From Alteromonas macleodii (GTDB lineage: Bacteria > Pseudomonadota > Gammaproteobacteria > Enterobacterales > Alteromonadaceae), in the NCBI RefSeq assembly GCF_903772925.1, contig NZ_LR812090.1, positions 2,500,333 through 2,564,332 of the forward strand: 64,000 nucleotides of DNA, given 5' to 3'. The position numbers were made by a program, and so were the translations under genes. Below, in pieces: positions 38,570 to 47,987 of the stretch (positions are counted from its first letter, which is position 1; every line of letters begins with the position of its first letter). Below the pieces are notes generated by a model that saw nothing but the letters and a program-made list of their open reading frames with translations, had not been told where the DNA came from and searched no databases.

Positions 38570-40732
38570 TTAATTAAGCGCTGATTCTAAAAACGCCCAC
38601 TGGTCGGCATACCCCTCAATTCGCATCCACGTAGGCGTGCCTGCGCCGTGACCCGCGCGGGTTTCTACACGAAGAAGTACTGGGTTATCACATCCTTGAT
38701 CTGCCTGTAATTGCGCGGCGAACTTATAGCTATGCCACGGTACTACTCTGTCGTCGTGATCACCTGTTGTTACCAATGTGGCCGGATAGCAGGTGCCAGG
38801 TTTAGTGTTATGAAGTGGCGAATAGGCATAAAGCGCATCAAACTCGTCTTTGTTTTCACTTAGGCCATAATCGGAAGACCAAGCGCGGGCATTCGCGCTC
38901 GGTGTATGATAGCGAAGCATATCTAACACGCCCACTGCAGGTAGTGCTGCAGAGAAGAGATCAGGTCGCTGGGTAAGTGTTGCGCCCACAAGTAAGCCTC
39001 CATTCGAGCCACCTTGAATACCCATTTTGTCTGGGTTGGTATAGCCACTTTCAACTAAATACTCACCTGCCGCAATAAAGTCATCAAAAACGTTTTGCTT
39101 GTTAAGCTTAGTACCAGCTTTGTGCCACTGCTGTCCATATTCACCACCACCTCGTAAGTTTGCGATAGCCAGCACGTTGCCCTGCTCTACCCAAACCATG
39201 CGTGACACTGAATACCGTGGAAGTAATGAAATATTAAAACCACCATAACCGTACAATAGGGTTTTGTTGTTTCCGTCTAGCTTCAAGCCTTTCTTGTGCA
39301 CTATAAACATGGGAATTTTAGTGCCGTCTTTACTGGTATAAAACACCTGCTTGGTTTCATAGTCGTCGTAGTTAATACCCGTGTTGATAGTTTTAAATAG
39401 TGACGACTCACCACTTTCAACGTTATAGGCATAGACCTGACCCGGGTTAGTAAACCCAGTAAGTTTATAAAAAGTGGTATCTGCATTTTTACCACCATAA
39501 AAGCCGCTCACGCTACCGATATCGGAAAACGCAATTTCATCAACTTTTTTGCCGCTTAAATCAAAGACACTCACTTGCCCTTTTACGTCTTTTAGGTACT
39601 GAGCAAAAAGCTTTTCTCCTAAAAGTGAGACACTCGATAAGGTATCTGCGGTACTTTCAATTACAGTGCCTGTTTCTTTAACACCACCATCATATTTGAC
39701 TTTGATAACTTTGCCAGTTGGCGCGCCCGCCGTAGACTTAAAAAATAGCGCATCTTTGTGTTCGCCGATTAAATCGTATCGTCCATCCCATTTATCGAAA
39801 ACGGGAACTAGCTCACTGTTTTCTGTTTCAAGAGGTTTAGCATAAACCCCATTAGCCTGATATCCCTCAAATACGGATATAAGCAAGGTATCTCCATCTT
39901 GCACAACTGATGGATATGGGTTCCAAGTGGGTTTATTCTCAAATGCAAAGACCTTTTTATCTGCACTTTGCTCTGTACCTATAGCGTGAAAATAGATAGA
40001 TACAGTTTGGCTATCATCGTATTTACCCGCCTCATTTTGTGGGTAACGAGAATAGAAAAAACCACTTTCATCGGGCAGCCATGCAATATTTGAAAACTTA
40101 ATGCCTTCAATGGTATCGGTTAAGTCTGTTTTACTGCTGGTGTTACGAACGTGGATGGTTTTCCAGTCGGTGCCGCCATCAGACAGCATATAGGCAAGAT
40201 AAGACGCTTTAGGGCTGAGTTCAGTCGACGCCATTGACACGGTGCCGTCATCGCTCAAGGTATTCGGATCGATAAGTACTTCAGGTTCACCGTTCACGCC
40301 GTCGGACATATAAAGTACGTATTGATTTTGCAGGCCGTCGTTATAAGAATAAAACAGCTTGCCGTTCACCATGTAAGGTGTCGAATACTTTTCATAATCC
40401 CACAAGGCAGTTAAGCGCTCTTTGTAAAGCTCTCTAGAGGGTAAATTTGCTAGATAAGGGCGAGCCAAAGTGTTTTGTGAATCGACCCAAGCTTTAACTT
40501 CTTCGCTTTTTTCGTCTTCTAACCAACGATAAGGGTCGCTTACCATAGTGCCGTGATAGTTATCTTGCTGCGCAACGGTTTTGGTTGCTGGGTAGCCAGG
40601 TACTTTCGGCATAGCAAGGCTTTGGGTTTCATTTTCAACCAAATTAGTATTAGCGGTATTTGAACTTGTGCAGGCAAAGGTTAAGCCTGCAGATGCTGCA
40701 ACCACCGCAGCATAAATTAGCTTTTTCTTCAT
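38570..40732 (-). CDS. Prolyl oligopeptidase family lipoprotein (S9A)
   Basis: A 720-aa protein with a lipoprotein-type signal (LTFAC, Cys about 21). The N-terminal VAQQDNYHGTMVSDPYRWLEDEKSEEVKAWVDSQN is the S9A signature, the propeller region follows, and the C-terminal hydrolase has GGSNGGLL (Ser), GDHDDRVVPWHSYKF (Asp) and RAGHGAG (His). Cleaves after proline in oligopeptides. It lies 48 bases downstream of the RND pump gene on the same strand with a hairpin between (40754-40773), so cotranscription is possible but may be reduced. Confidence 0.92.
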   Translation of the reverse strand: MKKKLIYAAVVAASAGLTFACTSSNTANTNLVENETQSLAMPKVPGYPATKTVAQQDNYHGTMVSDPYRWLEDEKSEEVKAWVDSQNTLARPYLANLPSRELYKERLTALWDYEKYSTPYMVNGKLFYSYNDGLQNQYVLYMSDGVNGEPEVLIDPNTLSDDGTVSMASTELSPKASYLAYMLSDGGTDWKTIHVRNTSSKTDLTDTIEGIKFSNIAWLPDESGFFYSRYPQNEAGKYDDSQTVSIYFHAIGTEQSADKKVFAFENKPTWNPYPSVVQDGDTLLISVFEGYQANGVYAKPLETENSELVPVFDKWDGRYDLIGEHKDALFFKSTAGAPTGKVIKVKYDGGVKETGTVIESTADTLSSVSLLGEKLFAQYLKDVKGQVSVFDLSGKKVDEIAFSDIGSVSGFYGGKNADTTFYKLTGFTNPGQVYAYNVESGESSLFKTINTGINYDDYETKQVFYTSKDGTKIPMFIVHKKGLKLDGNNKTLLYGYGGFNISLLPRYSVSRMVWVEQGNVLAIANLRGGGEYGQQWHKAGTKLNKQNVFDDFIAAGEYLVESGYTNPDKMGIQGGSNGGLLVGATLTQRPDLFSAALPAVGVLDMLRYHTPSANARAWSSDYGLSENKDEFDALYAYSPLHNTKPGTCYPATLVTTGDHDDRVVPWHSYKFAAQLQADQGCDNPVLLRVETRAGHGAGTPTWMRIEGYADQWAFLESALN

Positions 40733-40753
40733 TTTGTCATTCCTTAAAAGAAA

Positions 40754-40773
40754 ATGCCGGTGTTACCCGGCAT
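40754..40773 (-). terminator. Possible weak terminator
   Basis: ATGCCGG / CCGGCAT with a six-base loop; on the minus strand it is followed by TTTTCTTTT. Lies between the RND pump gene and the prolyl oligopeptidase gene. Confidence 0.5.
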
Positions 40774-40780
40774 CGTCTAT

Positions 40781-43700
40781 TTAACTTTCTGTCGTAATTT
40801 CTGCGTGTTTTCGACCTTTAAACACATTTTTAATGTCGTTTAGAATTAAGTACAGCGCAGGAACCAGCAGCAAAGTGATTACCGTGGCAAATAAGATACC
40901 GAAGGCCAGAGAAACCGCCATTGGTATAACAACCTGAGCCTGTAGGCTGCGTTCAAATACTATCGGCATAAGGCCCATAAAGGTTGTTAGTGACGTCAGG
41001 ATGATAGCTCTAAAACGCTGCGTACCAGCACTAATAGCCGCATCCATAAGCGCCATACCTTCTTTACGCGCGCGATTCACAAAGTCCACCATAATCAAGC
41101 TATCGTTCACCACAACACCCGACAAAGCGATGATGCCGCAGACAGACAAAACGCTAACCGCCATGCCCAATACCAAGTGACCGATTATGGCGCCAACAAT
41201 ACCAAAAGGGATCACTGACATGATAATCAAGGGTTGGCTGTATGATTTAAGCGGTATAGCGAGTAAGGCATAAATAGCAAATAACGCAAACAACAGCCCC
41301 TGCATTAAACTAAACATAGCATCAGCCTGCTCCTTTGAGTTTCCTTGAAGCTGAAATTCAACACTCGGATAGCGGGCTAGTAGGTCTGGCATTAAGTTTT
41401 CAATTACATCGTTAGTCACTTCTGATGGGTCAAGCAATGCTTTATCCACGACACCCGTTACGGTGACTGACCGTTTACCATCAACACGAATAATTGAATC
41501 GAACCCTTGCCCAACGGTGAATGTAGCCACCTGTTCGAACGGGATCTCTTGACCGTTTGGCGCACGAATACGCATATTTTCAAGGTGCTCTATAGAGCTG
41601 CGTTCCGCCTTCGGGTAGCGCACCATGACTTTTATTTCTTCATCATCACGCTGAATACGCTGCACTTCTGCGCCGTAAAAACCAAAGCGCACTTGCTGAC
41701 CTAAATCGCGAAGTGAAATGCCCAACGCATCGGCCTGAGGTTTCAGCGCTAGCTGAATTTCTTCGCTACCGCCAGAGAAGGTATCGTTAATATCTGTAAC
41801 GCCTTCGTATTTATCCAAAGCCTTCTTTATGTCGTCACTAATAGCTCGCAATGCTTTAATATCGCTTGAGCTAAATTCAAAGCTAAGGTCAGCGCCGCCT
41901 CCAGGACCACCCGGTGAGCTAATATTAAATGACTTCACGCCAGGAATTTCAGGAACCTCTTGACGCCACATATCCTGAATTTCAAAGTCAGTAAGCGCGC
42001 GGGTTTCACCTTTCGTAAGCTCAGCGAAAATTTCTCCACCTAAATTACCATTGTCAAAAGCAATAGCGTGCTTAATGACATTTTCGCCCGACTCTTCTGC
42101 AACTTTGTCATCCATGCGGTGCATAGCTTCGCGAAGTGTAGTTAGTACCTTGTCGCGCTGCTCTAGTGACGAACCGGGCTCTAACTCAAAGCTGGCCATC
42201 ATAAAATCACTAGGAATATTCGGGAAGAATACAAAGCGCACTATGCCGCCACCGAATAGCCCCACTGTAAGGATCAGCATCGCCAAAAACACGGCCACTG
42301 TTGTATAGCGATTGCGTATTGCTTTTGCTAAAAACGGCGCGTACTTATTATTAATAAATGTCTTTATGCCTTCACTGAAGAAGTCTCGGAACTTTTGGAA
42401 CGCATTGGCTTTTTCCGGATCATAAGGCTTAAGCTTCATGTGCACTAAGTGAGCCGGCAGGATTAACTTCGATTCAATAAGCGAGAAAATAAGACAAACA
42501 ATCACCACCATACCGATGGTTTTCCAAATAATGCCGAACGGCCCCGATACCATAAGCATGGGTGAAAAGGCGGCAATAGTGGTTAAAACGCCAAAAGTTG
42601 CAGGCATAGCAACTTTCTTAACGCCCACAATAACGTTATCAGCACTGTGTCCTTTTTTATCTATTTCAGAGTAAGCCGATTCACCCATAATAATTGCGTC
42701 ATCTACCACAATCCCCAATACAAGAATGAATGCAAATAGACTAAGCATGTTGATGGACACGCCAACCATATCTAACGGCATTACAAGCAAGGTGCCAAGG
42801 AAGCAGACTGGCAAGCCCACGATGACCCAAAACGCGAGCTTAATTTTCAAAAACAGTGAAAGTACTAAAAATACAAGCAGCGCACCGAAGAACATGTTCT
42901 CAAGCATCATGTTAAGTCGGTCAGCTAGATAGAATGAGCTATCGCCCCACGTATCGGCAGTAATATGTGCGGGAAACTCAGACTTTTGACTATCAACGTA
43001 ATTGTTAACCTGCTCAGAAATTTCCAATGCGTTTTGGTCGCCGACAGCTTGCACACGCAAGCTAACCGCTGGTTTATCATCAAACAGCGCATATTGATTG
43101 TTTTCGATAAAGCCGTCGTTGATATAGGCAACATCGCCCAACGTAACGCGGGTACCGTTTGAATTTGTGACTAATACTATCTGGGAAAAGTCCCAACCGG
43201 TATAGGCCTGCCCCTTTGTTCTAAGTAGTATGTCGCCGTTTTCCGTGCGGATTGAACCACCTGGTAAGTCAACACTGGTTTGGCTCAAACGCGCCACCAC
43301 ATCAGCAAACGTAAGGTTATACTTTTGCAAATCAACTTCAGAAAGTTCTACAGAAATTTCATAATCTCTTGCACCCACAACCTGAACACTTGATATACCC
43401 GGCAAGTTAGCAATGTCATCGCGTAAGTCTTTAGCAAACTCCTTTAACTCCCTTTCAGAAGCATCACCGTAAACCGATAGCCATATCACGTCCTGTTGGA
43501 TTTTTTGGCGATATATAACGGGCTTTTCAGTATCCGCTGGAAAACTTGGAATGGCATCAACTTGAACCTTTACTTCATCAAGTAGAGACTGAACATCGTA
43601 GTCTTCCTCAACTTGAATACTTACCGTACCCATGCCTTCTACGGCAGTTGAGTTTAGCTGTTTAATGCCCTCTAAATCTTTTATGGCCTCTTCAATTTTA

Positions 43701-43915
43701 AGAAGCACACCTTCTTCTACTTCCTGAGGTGCAGCACCTAAATAAGGAACGCGCACGCTTATAACGTCAATTTCGAAGCTAGGAAACACTTGCTTTTGTA
43801 TACTGAACGCACTGAACAGCCCGCCAACGATAAGCAAGATCATTAATAAGTTTGCCGCTACATTATTACGCGCAAACCAAGCAATTAAGCCTTTGTTGGT
43901 ATCGATGCGACTCAT
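40781..43915 (-). CDS. RND efflux pump, inner-membrane permease
   Basis: A 1044-aa permease of the HAE-1/AcrB type with the duplicated architecture: N-terminal helix, large periplasmic loop, helices 2-6, helix 7, second loop and helices 8-12. Helix 4 contains GIVVDDAIIMGES, the paired Asp proton relay. The second half has GVVVNDSLIMVDFVNRARKEG. It should export small amphipathic molecules with the adaptor encoded upstream; no outer-membrane channel gene is adjacent. Start codon overlaps the adaptor stop by one base (TAATG), so translation is coupled. Confidence 0.92.
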   Translation of the reverse strand: MSRIDTNKGLIAWFARNNVAANLLMILLIVGGLFSAFSIQKQVFPSFEIDVISVRVPYLGAAPQEVEEGVLLKIEEAIKDLEGIKQLNSTAVEGMGTVSIQVEEDYDVQSLLDEVKVQVDAIPSFPADTEKPVIYRQKIQQDVIWLSVYGDASERELKEFAKDLRDDIANLPGISSVQVVGARDYEISVELSEVDLQKYNLTFADVVARLSQTSVDLPGGSIRTENGDILLRTKGQAYTGWDFSQIVLVTNSNGTRVTLGDVAYINDGFIENNQYALFDDKPAVSLRVQAVGDQNALEISEQVNNYVDSQKSEFPAHITADTWGDSSFYLADRLNMMLENMFFGALLVFLVLSLFLKIKLAFWVIVGLPVCFLGTLLVMPLDMVGVSINMLSLFAFILVLGIVVDDAIIMGESAYSEIDKKGHSADNVIVGVKKVAMPATFGVLTTIAAFSPMLMVSGPFGIIWKTIGMVVIVCLIFSLIESKLILPAHLVHMKLKPYDPEKANAFQKFRDFFSEGIKTFINNKYAPFLAKAIRNRYTTVAVFLAMLILTVGLFGGGIVRFVFFPNIPSDFMMASFELEPGSSLEQRDKVLTTLREAMHRMDDKVAEESGENVIKHAIAFDNGNLGGEIFAELTKGETRALTDFEIQDMWRQEVPEIPGVKSFNISSPGGPGGGADLSFEFSSSDIKALRAISDDIKKALDKYEGVTDINDTFSGGSEEIQLALKPQADALGISLRDLGQQVRFGFYGAEVQRIQRDDEEIKVMVRYPKAERSSIEHLENMRIRAPNGQEIPFEQVATFTVGQGFDSIIRVDGKRSVTVTGVVDKALLDPSEVTNDVIENLMPDLLARYPSVEFQLQGNSKEQADAMFSLMQGLLFALFAIYALLAIPLKSYSQPLIIMSVIPFGIVGAIIGHLVLGMAVSVLSVCGIIALSGVVVNDSLIMVDFVNRARKEGMALMDAAISAGTQRFRAIILTSLTTFMGLMPIVFERSLQAQVVIPMAVSLAFGILFATVITLLLVPALYLILNDIKNVFKGRKHAEITTES

Positions 43916-45147
43916 TAGTTGTCACCTTCCGATGATTCGCTTTCAACGATGTCCGCGCTCTCGGTAGTATCTGCTTCAGCAGTGTCAGCAAGCACGGGCT
44001 CGTCACCTGGCAGGCGCACTTTCATTCCGTCGTATGGGTTTGGCACAGCACTGGTTACCACCAAACTTCCTTCCGCAATACCTGAGCGAATAAACACATC
44101 TTGCGCTGTGGTGCGGGCTACTTCGACAGGCATAATTTCAATTTCGCGATTATCGTTTACAGTAAGTACGGTATTGTCTAAACGCAAAATACTGCGAGGT
44201 AATACAACAAGCTCTTCGTTTTGACGGGAGGTAATTTCCGCTTCAACGAATTGACCAAAACGCAACGGTGACTTGTGTGAAGACTGTAAATTGTAAGGGT
44301 CTTGCACCTCAACAATGGCATACACCACTCTGCTTCCTGTATCCAAAATACCTTCTGAACGAACCAGCTGACCTTCCCAAACGCGTTTAACACCACCAAC
44401 AGTCGCTGTTAATGTAACAGGCGCCCCTTCGCTAGACTGCCCAGCAATGTTAATAAACATTAAGTCGCTGTCGGTAATAGGTAGTCTAACTTCCGCGGTA
44501 TCGGTAGAGTAAATGGTGCCAAGTACAGATCCCATGGCAACAAACTGACCAAGATCTATATTACGCTCAACCACTATTCCATTATAGGGCGCAGTTATTT
44601 GCGTTCTAGCTAGGTTTCGCTTTGCGCGTTCCAACTTAGCTTCTGCCGCTTTTACGTTGGCTTGTTCTTTTGCCAGTTGAGGCTTTCTTAAGCCTAACTC
44701 AGGCGGGGCTACGTTTCTGACTGAACGCCATTCTTGTTCGGCTACTTTACCGCGAGCTATTTCTTCTTGAAGGGCAGCTTTAGCTTGAGCCAATTCAGCT
44801 TCGGCTAGTTTGAGGTCAGTGCGGTAATCATCTTGTTCTAACGTGGCAAGTACGTCGCCTTTTTTAAAAGTTCCACCAGCAACAAAAACTTTCGACAGGC
44901 TTATCACTTGACCACTGACCTGTGCACTTAACGATGTTTTATTTTGTGGTACTACATTGCCTTGAGATTTAACAACAAAATTTACGGGTTCTGCTGTTAC
45001 TTCCTTAGCATCAACAAGAAAAGCGGGGATTTCTACGGGCACCTGTTCCGGCGGCTTACGTGACTTGATCATAACCGTCGCGGCGATAAATGCGACTAGC
45101 ACGATGACTAATGGAAGACCACTTTTCATTAACATGGAGTTTTTCAT
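43915..45147 (-). CDS. RND efflux pump, periplasmic adaptor (membrane fusion protein)
   Basis: A 410-aa adaptor: N-terminal anchor helix (PLVIVLVAFIAATVMI), barrel-sandwich halves VVPQNKTSLSAQVSGQVISL and RTQITAPYNGIVVERNIDLGQFV around an alpha-hairpin, a beta-barrel region and a C-terminal membrane-proximal domain. The end (DTAEADTTESADIVESESSEGDN) is an unusual acidic, Ser/Thr-rich tail. Pairs with the permease gene. First gene of the operon. Confidence 0.9.
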   Translation of the reverse strand: MKNSMLMKSGLPLVIVLVAFIAATVMIKSRKPPEQVPVEIPAFLVDAKEVTAEPVNFVVKSQGNVVPQNKTSLSAQVSGQVISLSKVFVAGGTFKKGDVLATLEQDDYRTDLKLAEAELAQAKAALQEEIARGKVAEQEWRSVRNVAPPELGLRKPQLAKEQANVKAAEAKLERAKRNLARTQITAPYNGIVVERNIDLGQFVAMGSVLGTIYSTDTAEVRLPITDSDLMFINIAGQSSEGAPVTLTATVGGVKRVWEGQLVRSEGILDTGSRVVYAIVEVQDPYNLQSSHKSPLRFGQFVEAEITSRQNEELVVLPRSILRLDNTVLTVNDNREIEIMPVEVARTTAQDVFIRSGIAEGSLVVTSAVPNPYDGMKVRLPGDEPVLADTAEADTTESADIVESESSEGDN

Positions 45148-45527
45148 TTACTATCCCTGGAAGAGAAGGCATCCGAGTTAGTGAAATTTCAACAGTAAAT
45201 TACTGCGCTACTCACTTACCACCTGATTACCCACTAAATTCTATTATTATTGTTTCAACACTAGTGTACTGATTTTGCGTTTTTTATGCTCAGTTAGATT
45301 GTTAAATTTTGTGTCTGATTATTGTTTTTAATATGCACTCAAAAATCCGAAGCTCTAATATAGAAAATTCTTAAAAGAATACAAAGTAAGATTGATAATT
45401 ATCAGGTTTTCGTTGATTATTTAAACACTCATTGGTTATGAGTTAACCGATGGCTGTTGTTCAAGCTAAGTCTTTAATAGGAAATAGCCTCGGGAATGAT
45501 TTCGCTACGTTGAAGGGAAACCACATT
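45148..45527. other. Intergenic region between adaptor and CBM48 genes
   Basis: 380 bases, AT-rich. It contains the palindrome TGATAATTATCA (45393-45404), which resembles overlapping Fur hexamers, and CATTGGTTA / TTAACCGATG inverted repeats (45430-45452). Start of the divergent transcription units; no gene recognised. Confidence 0.5.
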
Positions 45528-45836
45528 ATGAGTCTTAAGAAACAATACCTTAAATCAAAACCTCTGTGCAAAGTGACATTTCGACTGAATGCGGAAGCAG
45601 CAAAAGATGCGAAAGAAGCTGCATTATGCGGAGATTTCACCGATTGGAAAACACAGCCACTGACGATGAAAAAGCTTAAAAGCGGCGATTTCACCTTAAC
45701 CGTGGACTTGGAAAAAGATCACGAATACCAGTTTCGTTACCTTATTGATGGCGAAAAATGGGAAAATGACTGGGAAGCCGACGCTTATATCCCCTCACCT
45801 GTTAGCATAGAAGATAATTCGGTTGTGCGTGTTTAA
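45528..45836 (+). CDS. Isoamylase early-set (CBM48-like) domain protein
   Basis: A 102-aa protein made of a single glycogen-recognition-type domain: CKVTFRLNAEAAKDAKEAALCGDFTDWKTQPLTMKKLKSGDFTLTVDLEKDHEYQFRYLIDGEKWENDWEADAYIPSP. The pattern GDFTDW, FRYLIDG and WENDWEADAY matches the E-set family related to AMPK-beta. No catalytic domain is attached. The frame is open from 45450, but the ATG at 45528 gives the natural start. May bind glycogen or sense it; unproven. Confidence 0.8.
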   Translation: MSLKKQYLKSKPLCKVTFRLNAEAAKDAKEAALCGDFTDWKTQPLTMKKLKSGDFTLTVDLEKDHEYQFRYLIDGEKWENDWEADAYIPSPVSIEDNSVVRV

Positions 45837-45894
45837 AAAGTTAGTCCGATACCAAGCGAAATAATGATTCGCTTTGAGTATGTATACTACAAAA

Positions 45895-45915
45895 AAGGCT
45901 GCAAACTGCAGCCTT
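45895..45915. terminator. Intrinsic terminator
   Basis: AAGGCTGC / GCAGCCTT with a five-base loop and an A-run to the left; ends etfA on the minus strand and may also stop the CBM48 transcript. Confidence 0.75.
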
Positions 45916-45941
45916 CGTCTTATTTAGCTTTAAAGCGCTAA

Positions 45942-46868
45942 TTAAAGAGAGCCTTCCAACTCTGGTAGTACATCAAATAAGTCACCTACTAACCCGTAGT
46001 CAGCAACCTGGAAGATTGGCGCTTCTTCATCTTTGTTGATAGCAACAATGACTTTAGAATCTTTCATACCTGCAAGGTGCTGAATAGCGCCCGAGATACC
46101 TACAGCAATATATAGCTGAGGCGCAACAATTTTACCTGTTTGACCTACCTGCATATCATTCGGAACGAACCCAGCATCTACTGCGGCGCGTGATGCACCA
46201 ATAGCAGCACCTAGCTTGTCAGCAATGCCCTCAAGAAGCTTGAAGTTGTCACCGTTTTGCATACCACGGCCACCTGAAATTACCACTTCTGCTGCAGTTA
46301 ATTCAGGTCGCTCAGACTCAGTCAGCTCTGCCGATACAAAATCAGACTTATCACTGCCTTTTACAACGTCCACTGCTGCAACTTCTGCGCTACCGCCTGT
46401 TGAAGCTGCATCGAACGATGCGGCACGAACTGTAATTACCTTCTTCGCATCAGATGATTGAACAGTAGCAATGGCATTACCTGCATAGATTGGACGAACA
46501 AAGGTATCTTCGCTTTCTACGCCGATAATGTCAGAGATTTGCGCTACGTCTAATAATGCCGCTACGCGAGGCATGAAGTTCTTACCTGTCGTAGTTGCAG
46601 CAGCAACAACATGGCTGTAGTCGCCAGCAAGCTCTACTACTAAGTCAGCCGTATTCTCAGCAAGCTGGTTTTTATAAGCAGCATTGTCAGCAACAAGTAC
46701 TTTTGCTACGCCTTCAATTTGCGCCGCAGCTTCAGCAACCGCCTGGCAACCTTCACCTGCTACTAGTATATGGATATCGCCACCCATTTTTTGTGCGGCA
46801 TTAACAAGCTTATGCGTTTCCGTCTTTAAGCTTGCATTGTCGTGTTCTGCATATACGAGTACGCTCAT
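45942..46868 (-). CDS. etfA: Electron transfer flavoprotein alpha subunit
   Basis: A 308-aa ETF alpha. The FAD-binding C-terminal domain is clear: [74 protein letters not shown], with the [25 protein letters not shown] end. Accepts electrons from acyl-CoA dehydrogenases and passes them to ETF-QO. Overlaps etfB by four bases (ATGA), so translationally coupled. Confidence 0.97.
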   Translation of the reverse strand: MSVLVYAEHDNASLKTETHKLVNAAQKMGGDIHILVAGEGCQAVAEAAAQIEGVAKVLVADNAAYKNQLAENTADLVVELAGDYSHVVAAATTTGKNFMPRVAALLDVAQISDIIGVESEDTFVRPIYAGNAIATVQSSDAKKVITVRAASFDAASTGGSAEVAAVDVVKGSDKSDFVSAELTESERPELTAAEVVISGGRGMQNGDNFKLLEGIADKLGAAIGASRAAVDAGFVPNDMQVGQTGKIVAPQLYIAVGISGAIQHLAGMKDSKVIVAINKDEEAPIFQVADYGLVGDLFDVLPELEGSL

Positions 46869-47617
46869 GAGATCACCTTTGCTTCATTCTTTAACTTGTC
46901 TACCAACTCAGCAACGTCTGCTACTTTAATTCCACCCTCACGCTGAGGCGGAGGCGTGACTTTAAGTACCTTAACGTTTGATTCAAGCGCAACACCGAAA
47001 TCTGTCGCAGCTTTAACATCAAGAGGCTTACGCTTTGCTTTCATTATATTTGGAAGCGATGCATAACGCGGTTCATTCAAACGGAGATCTGTCGTTACAA
47101 CAGCTGGAAGCGAAAGCGCTACCGTTTGAAGGCCACCGTCGATTTCACGTGTTACATTCACTTTCTCGCCATCTACAACAACTTCTGAAGCGAAAGTACC
47201 TTGAGGCATACCTGTTAGCGCTGCCAGCATTTGGCCAGTTTGGTTGTTGTCAGAGTCAATGCTCTGCTTTCCAAGAATAACGAGCTGAGGCTGTTCTTCC
47301 TCAACCACTTTCGCTAAAAGCTTTGCCACTTGAAGTGAATCAAGATTTTGGTCTGTATCAATTTGGATACCACGATCAGCGCCTAGGGCTAGTGCTGTAC
47401 GTATTTGTTCTTGGCAGCTTTTGTCACCAATTGAAACAACAACGATTTCAGTGGCCACGCCTTTTTCTTTTAATCGAACGGCTTCTTCAACAGCAATTTC
47501 GCAAAAAGGATTAATAGCCATTTTCGCGTTTGTAAGATCTACGCCTGATTCATCAGCCTTCACTCTTACCTTAACGTTGTAGTCGATCGCGCGTTTGACC
47601 GGTACGAGTATTTTCAT
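46865..47617 (-). CDS. etfB: Electron transfer flavoprotein beta subunit
   Basis: A 250-aa ETF beta: [24 protein letters not shown] start, [56 protein letters not shown], and [30 protein letters not shown]. Binds AMP and part of the FAD site with EtfA. First gene of etfBA; divergent from the ETF-QO gene across a 370-base regulatory region. Confidence 0.97.
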   Translation of the reverse strand: MKILVPVKRAIDYNVKVRVKADESGVDLTNAKMAINPFCEIAVEEAVRLKEKGVATEIVVVSIGDKSCQEQIRTALALGADRGIQIDTDQNLDSLQVAKLLAKVVEEEQPQLVILGKQSIDSDNNQTGQMLAALTGMPQGTFASEVVVDGEKVNVTREIDGGLQTVALSLPAVVTTDLRLNEPRYASLPNIMKAKRKPLDVKAATDFGVALESNVKVLKVTPPPQREGGIKVADVAELVDKLKNEAKVIS

Positions 47618-47788
47618 ATTTACCTCAATTGTTGAGTTCGTCAGTGCTAATTACGTTTCATTAATAATTAACTATTAATAATTAAAAACGTATTACTTCA
47701 CCACGCTTTTTGAAACTTTAACAATGCTTATACGTTAAAAAAGAAACTGTGGAACGTACGTTTTTTAAAGGCTAGCCTTAAAACGACG

Positions 47789-47817
47789 TTAACACCACGT
47801 TTACGAGCAGGTATAAT
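47789..47817 (+). promoter_or_regulatory. Sigma-70 type promoter for the ETF-QO gene
   Basis: TTAACA (47789-47794), 17-base spacer, TATAAT (47812-47817). It lies about 170 bases before the ETF-QO start and immediately upstream of the palindrome at 47827. Confidence 0.65.
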
Positions 47818-47826
47818 GCGCTGCCA

Positions 47827-47844
47827 GTTAACGTTAACGTAAAC
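47827..47844 (+). promoter_or_regulatory. LiuR-like operator 1
   Basis: GTTAACGTTAACGTAAAC, near-palindromic, placed just after the -10 element, where bound protein would block transcription. Confidence 0.5.
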
Positions 47845-47864
47845 TGCTTTGCAATGTACTTACT

Positions 47865-47882
47865 GTTGACGTAAACGTCAAC
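47865..47882 (+). promoter_or_regulatory. LiuR-like operator 2
   Basis: GTTGACGTAAACGTCAAC, a palindrome except for the two central bases. Close relative of the site at 27943-27960. Confidence 0.55.
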
Positions 47883-47987
47883 CTGCATTACCTTGCAAAA
47901 CGACAATTAATTTACATGTTTTTGACACAAAGCATTATTTGTTTCATCAATAGTGCACTATAAAAATACAAACATAAGGAGCCTCCC

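Larger units (their letters stand above)
47618..47987. promoter_or_regulatory. etfBA / ETF-QO divergent control region
   Basis: 370 bases. Contains, from left, a direct repeat ATTAATAATTAA (47660-47671 and 47674-47685), a plus-strand promoter (47789-47817) and two LiuR-like palindromes (47827-47844 and 47865-47882). Suggests that both transcripts are jointly controlled by an acyl-CoA-responsive regulator. Confidence 0.6.

Noticed and set aside
45393..45404. Fur box before the CBM48 gene
   Set aside because: TGATAATTATCA covers little more than one and a half hexamers of a Fur box; kept only as a note.
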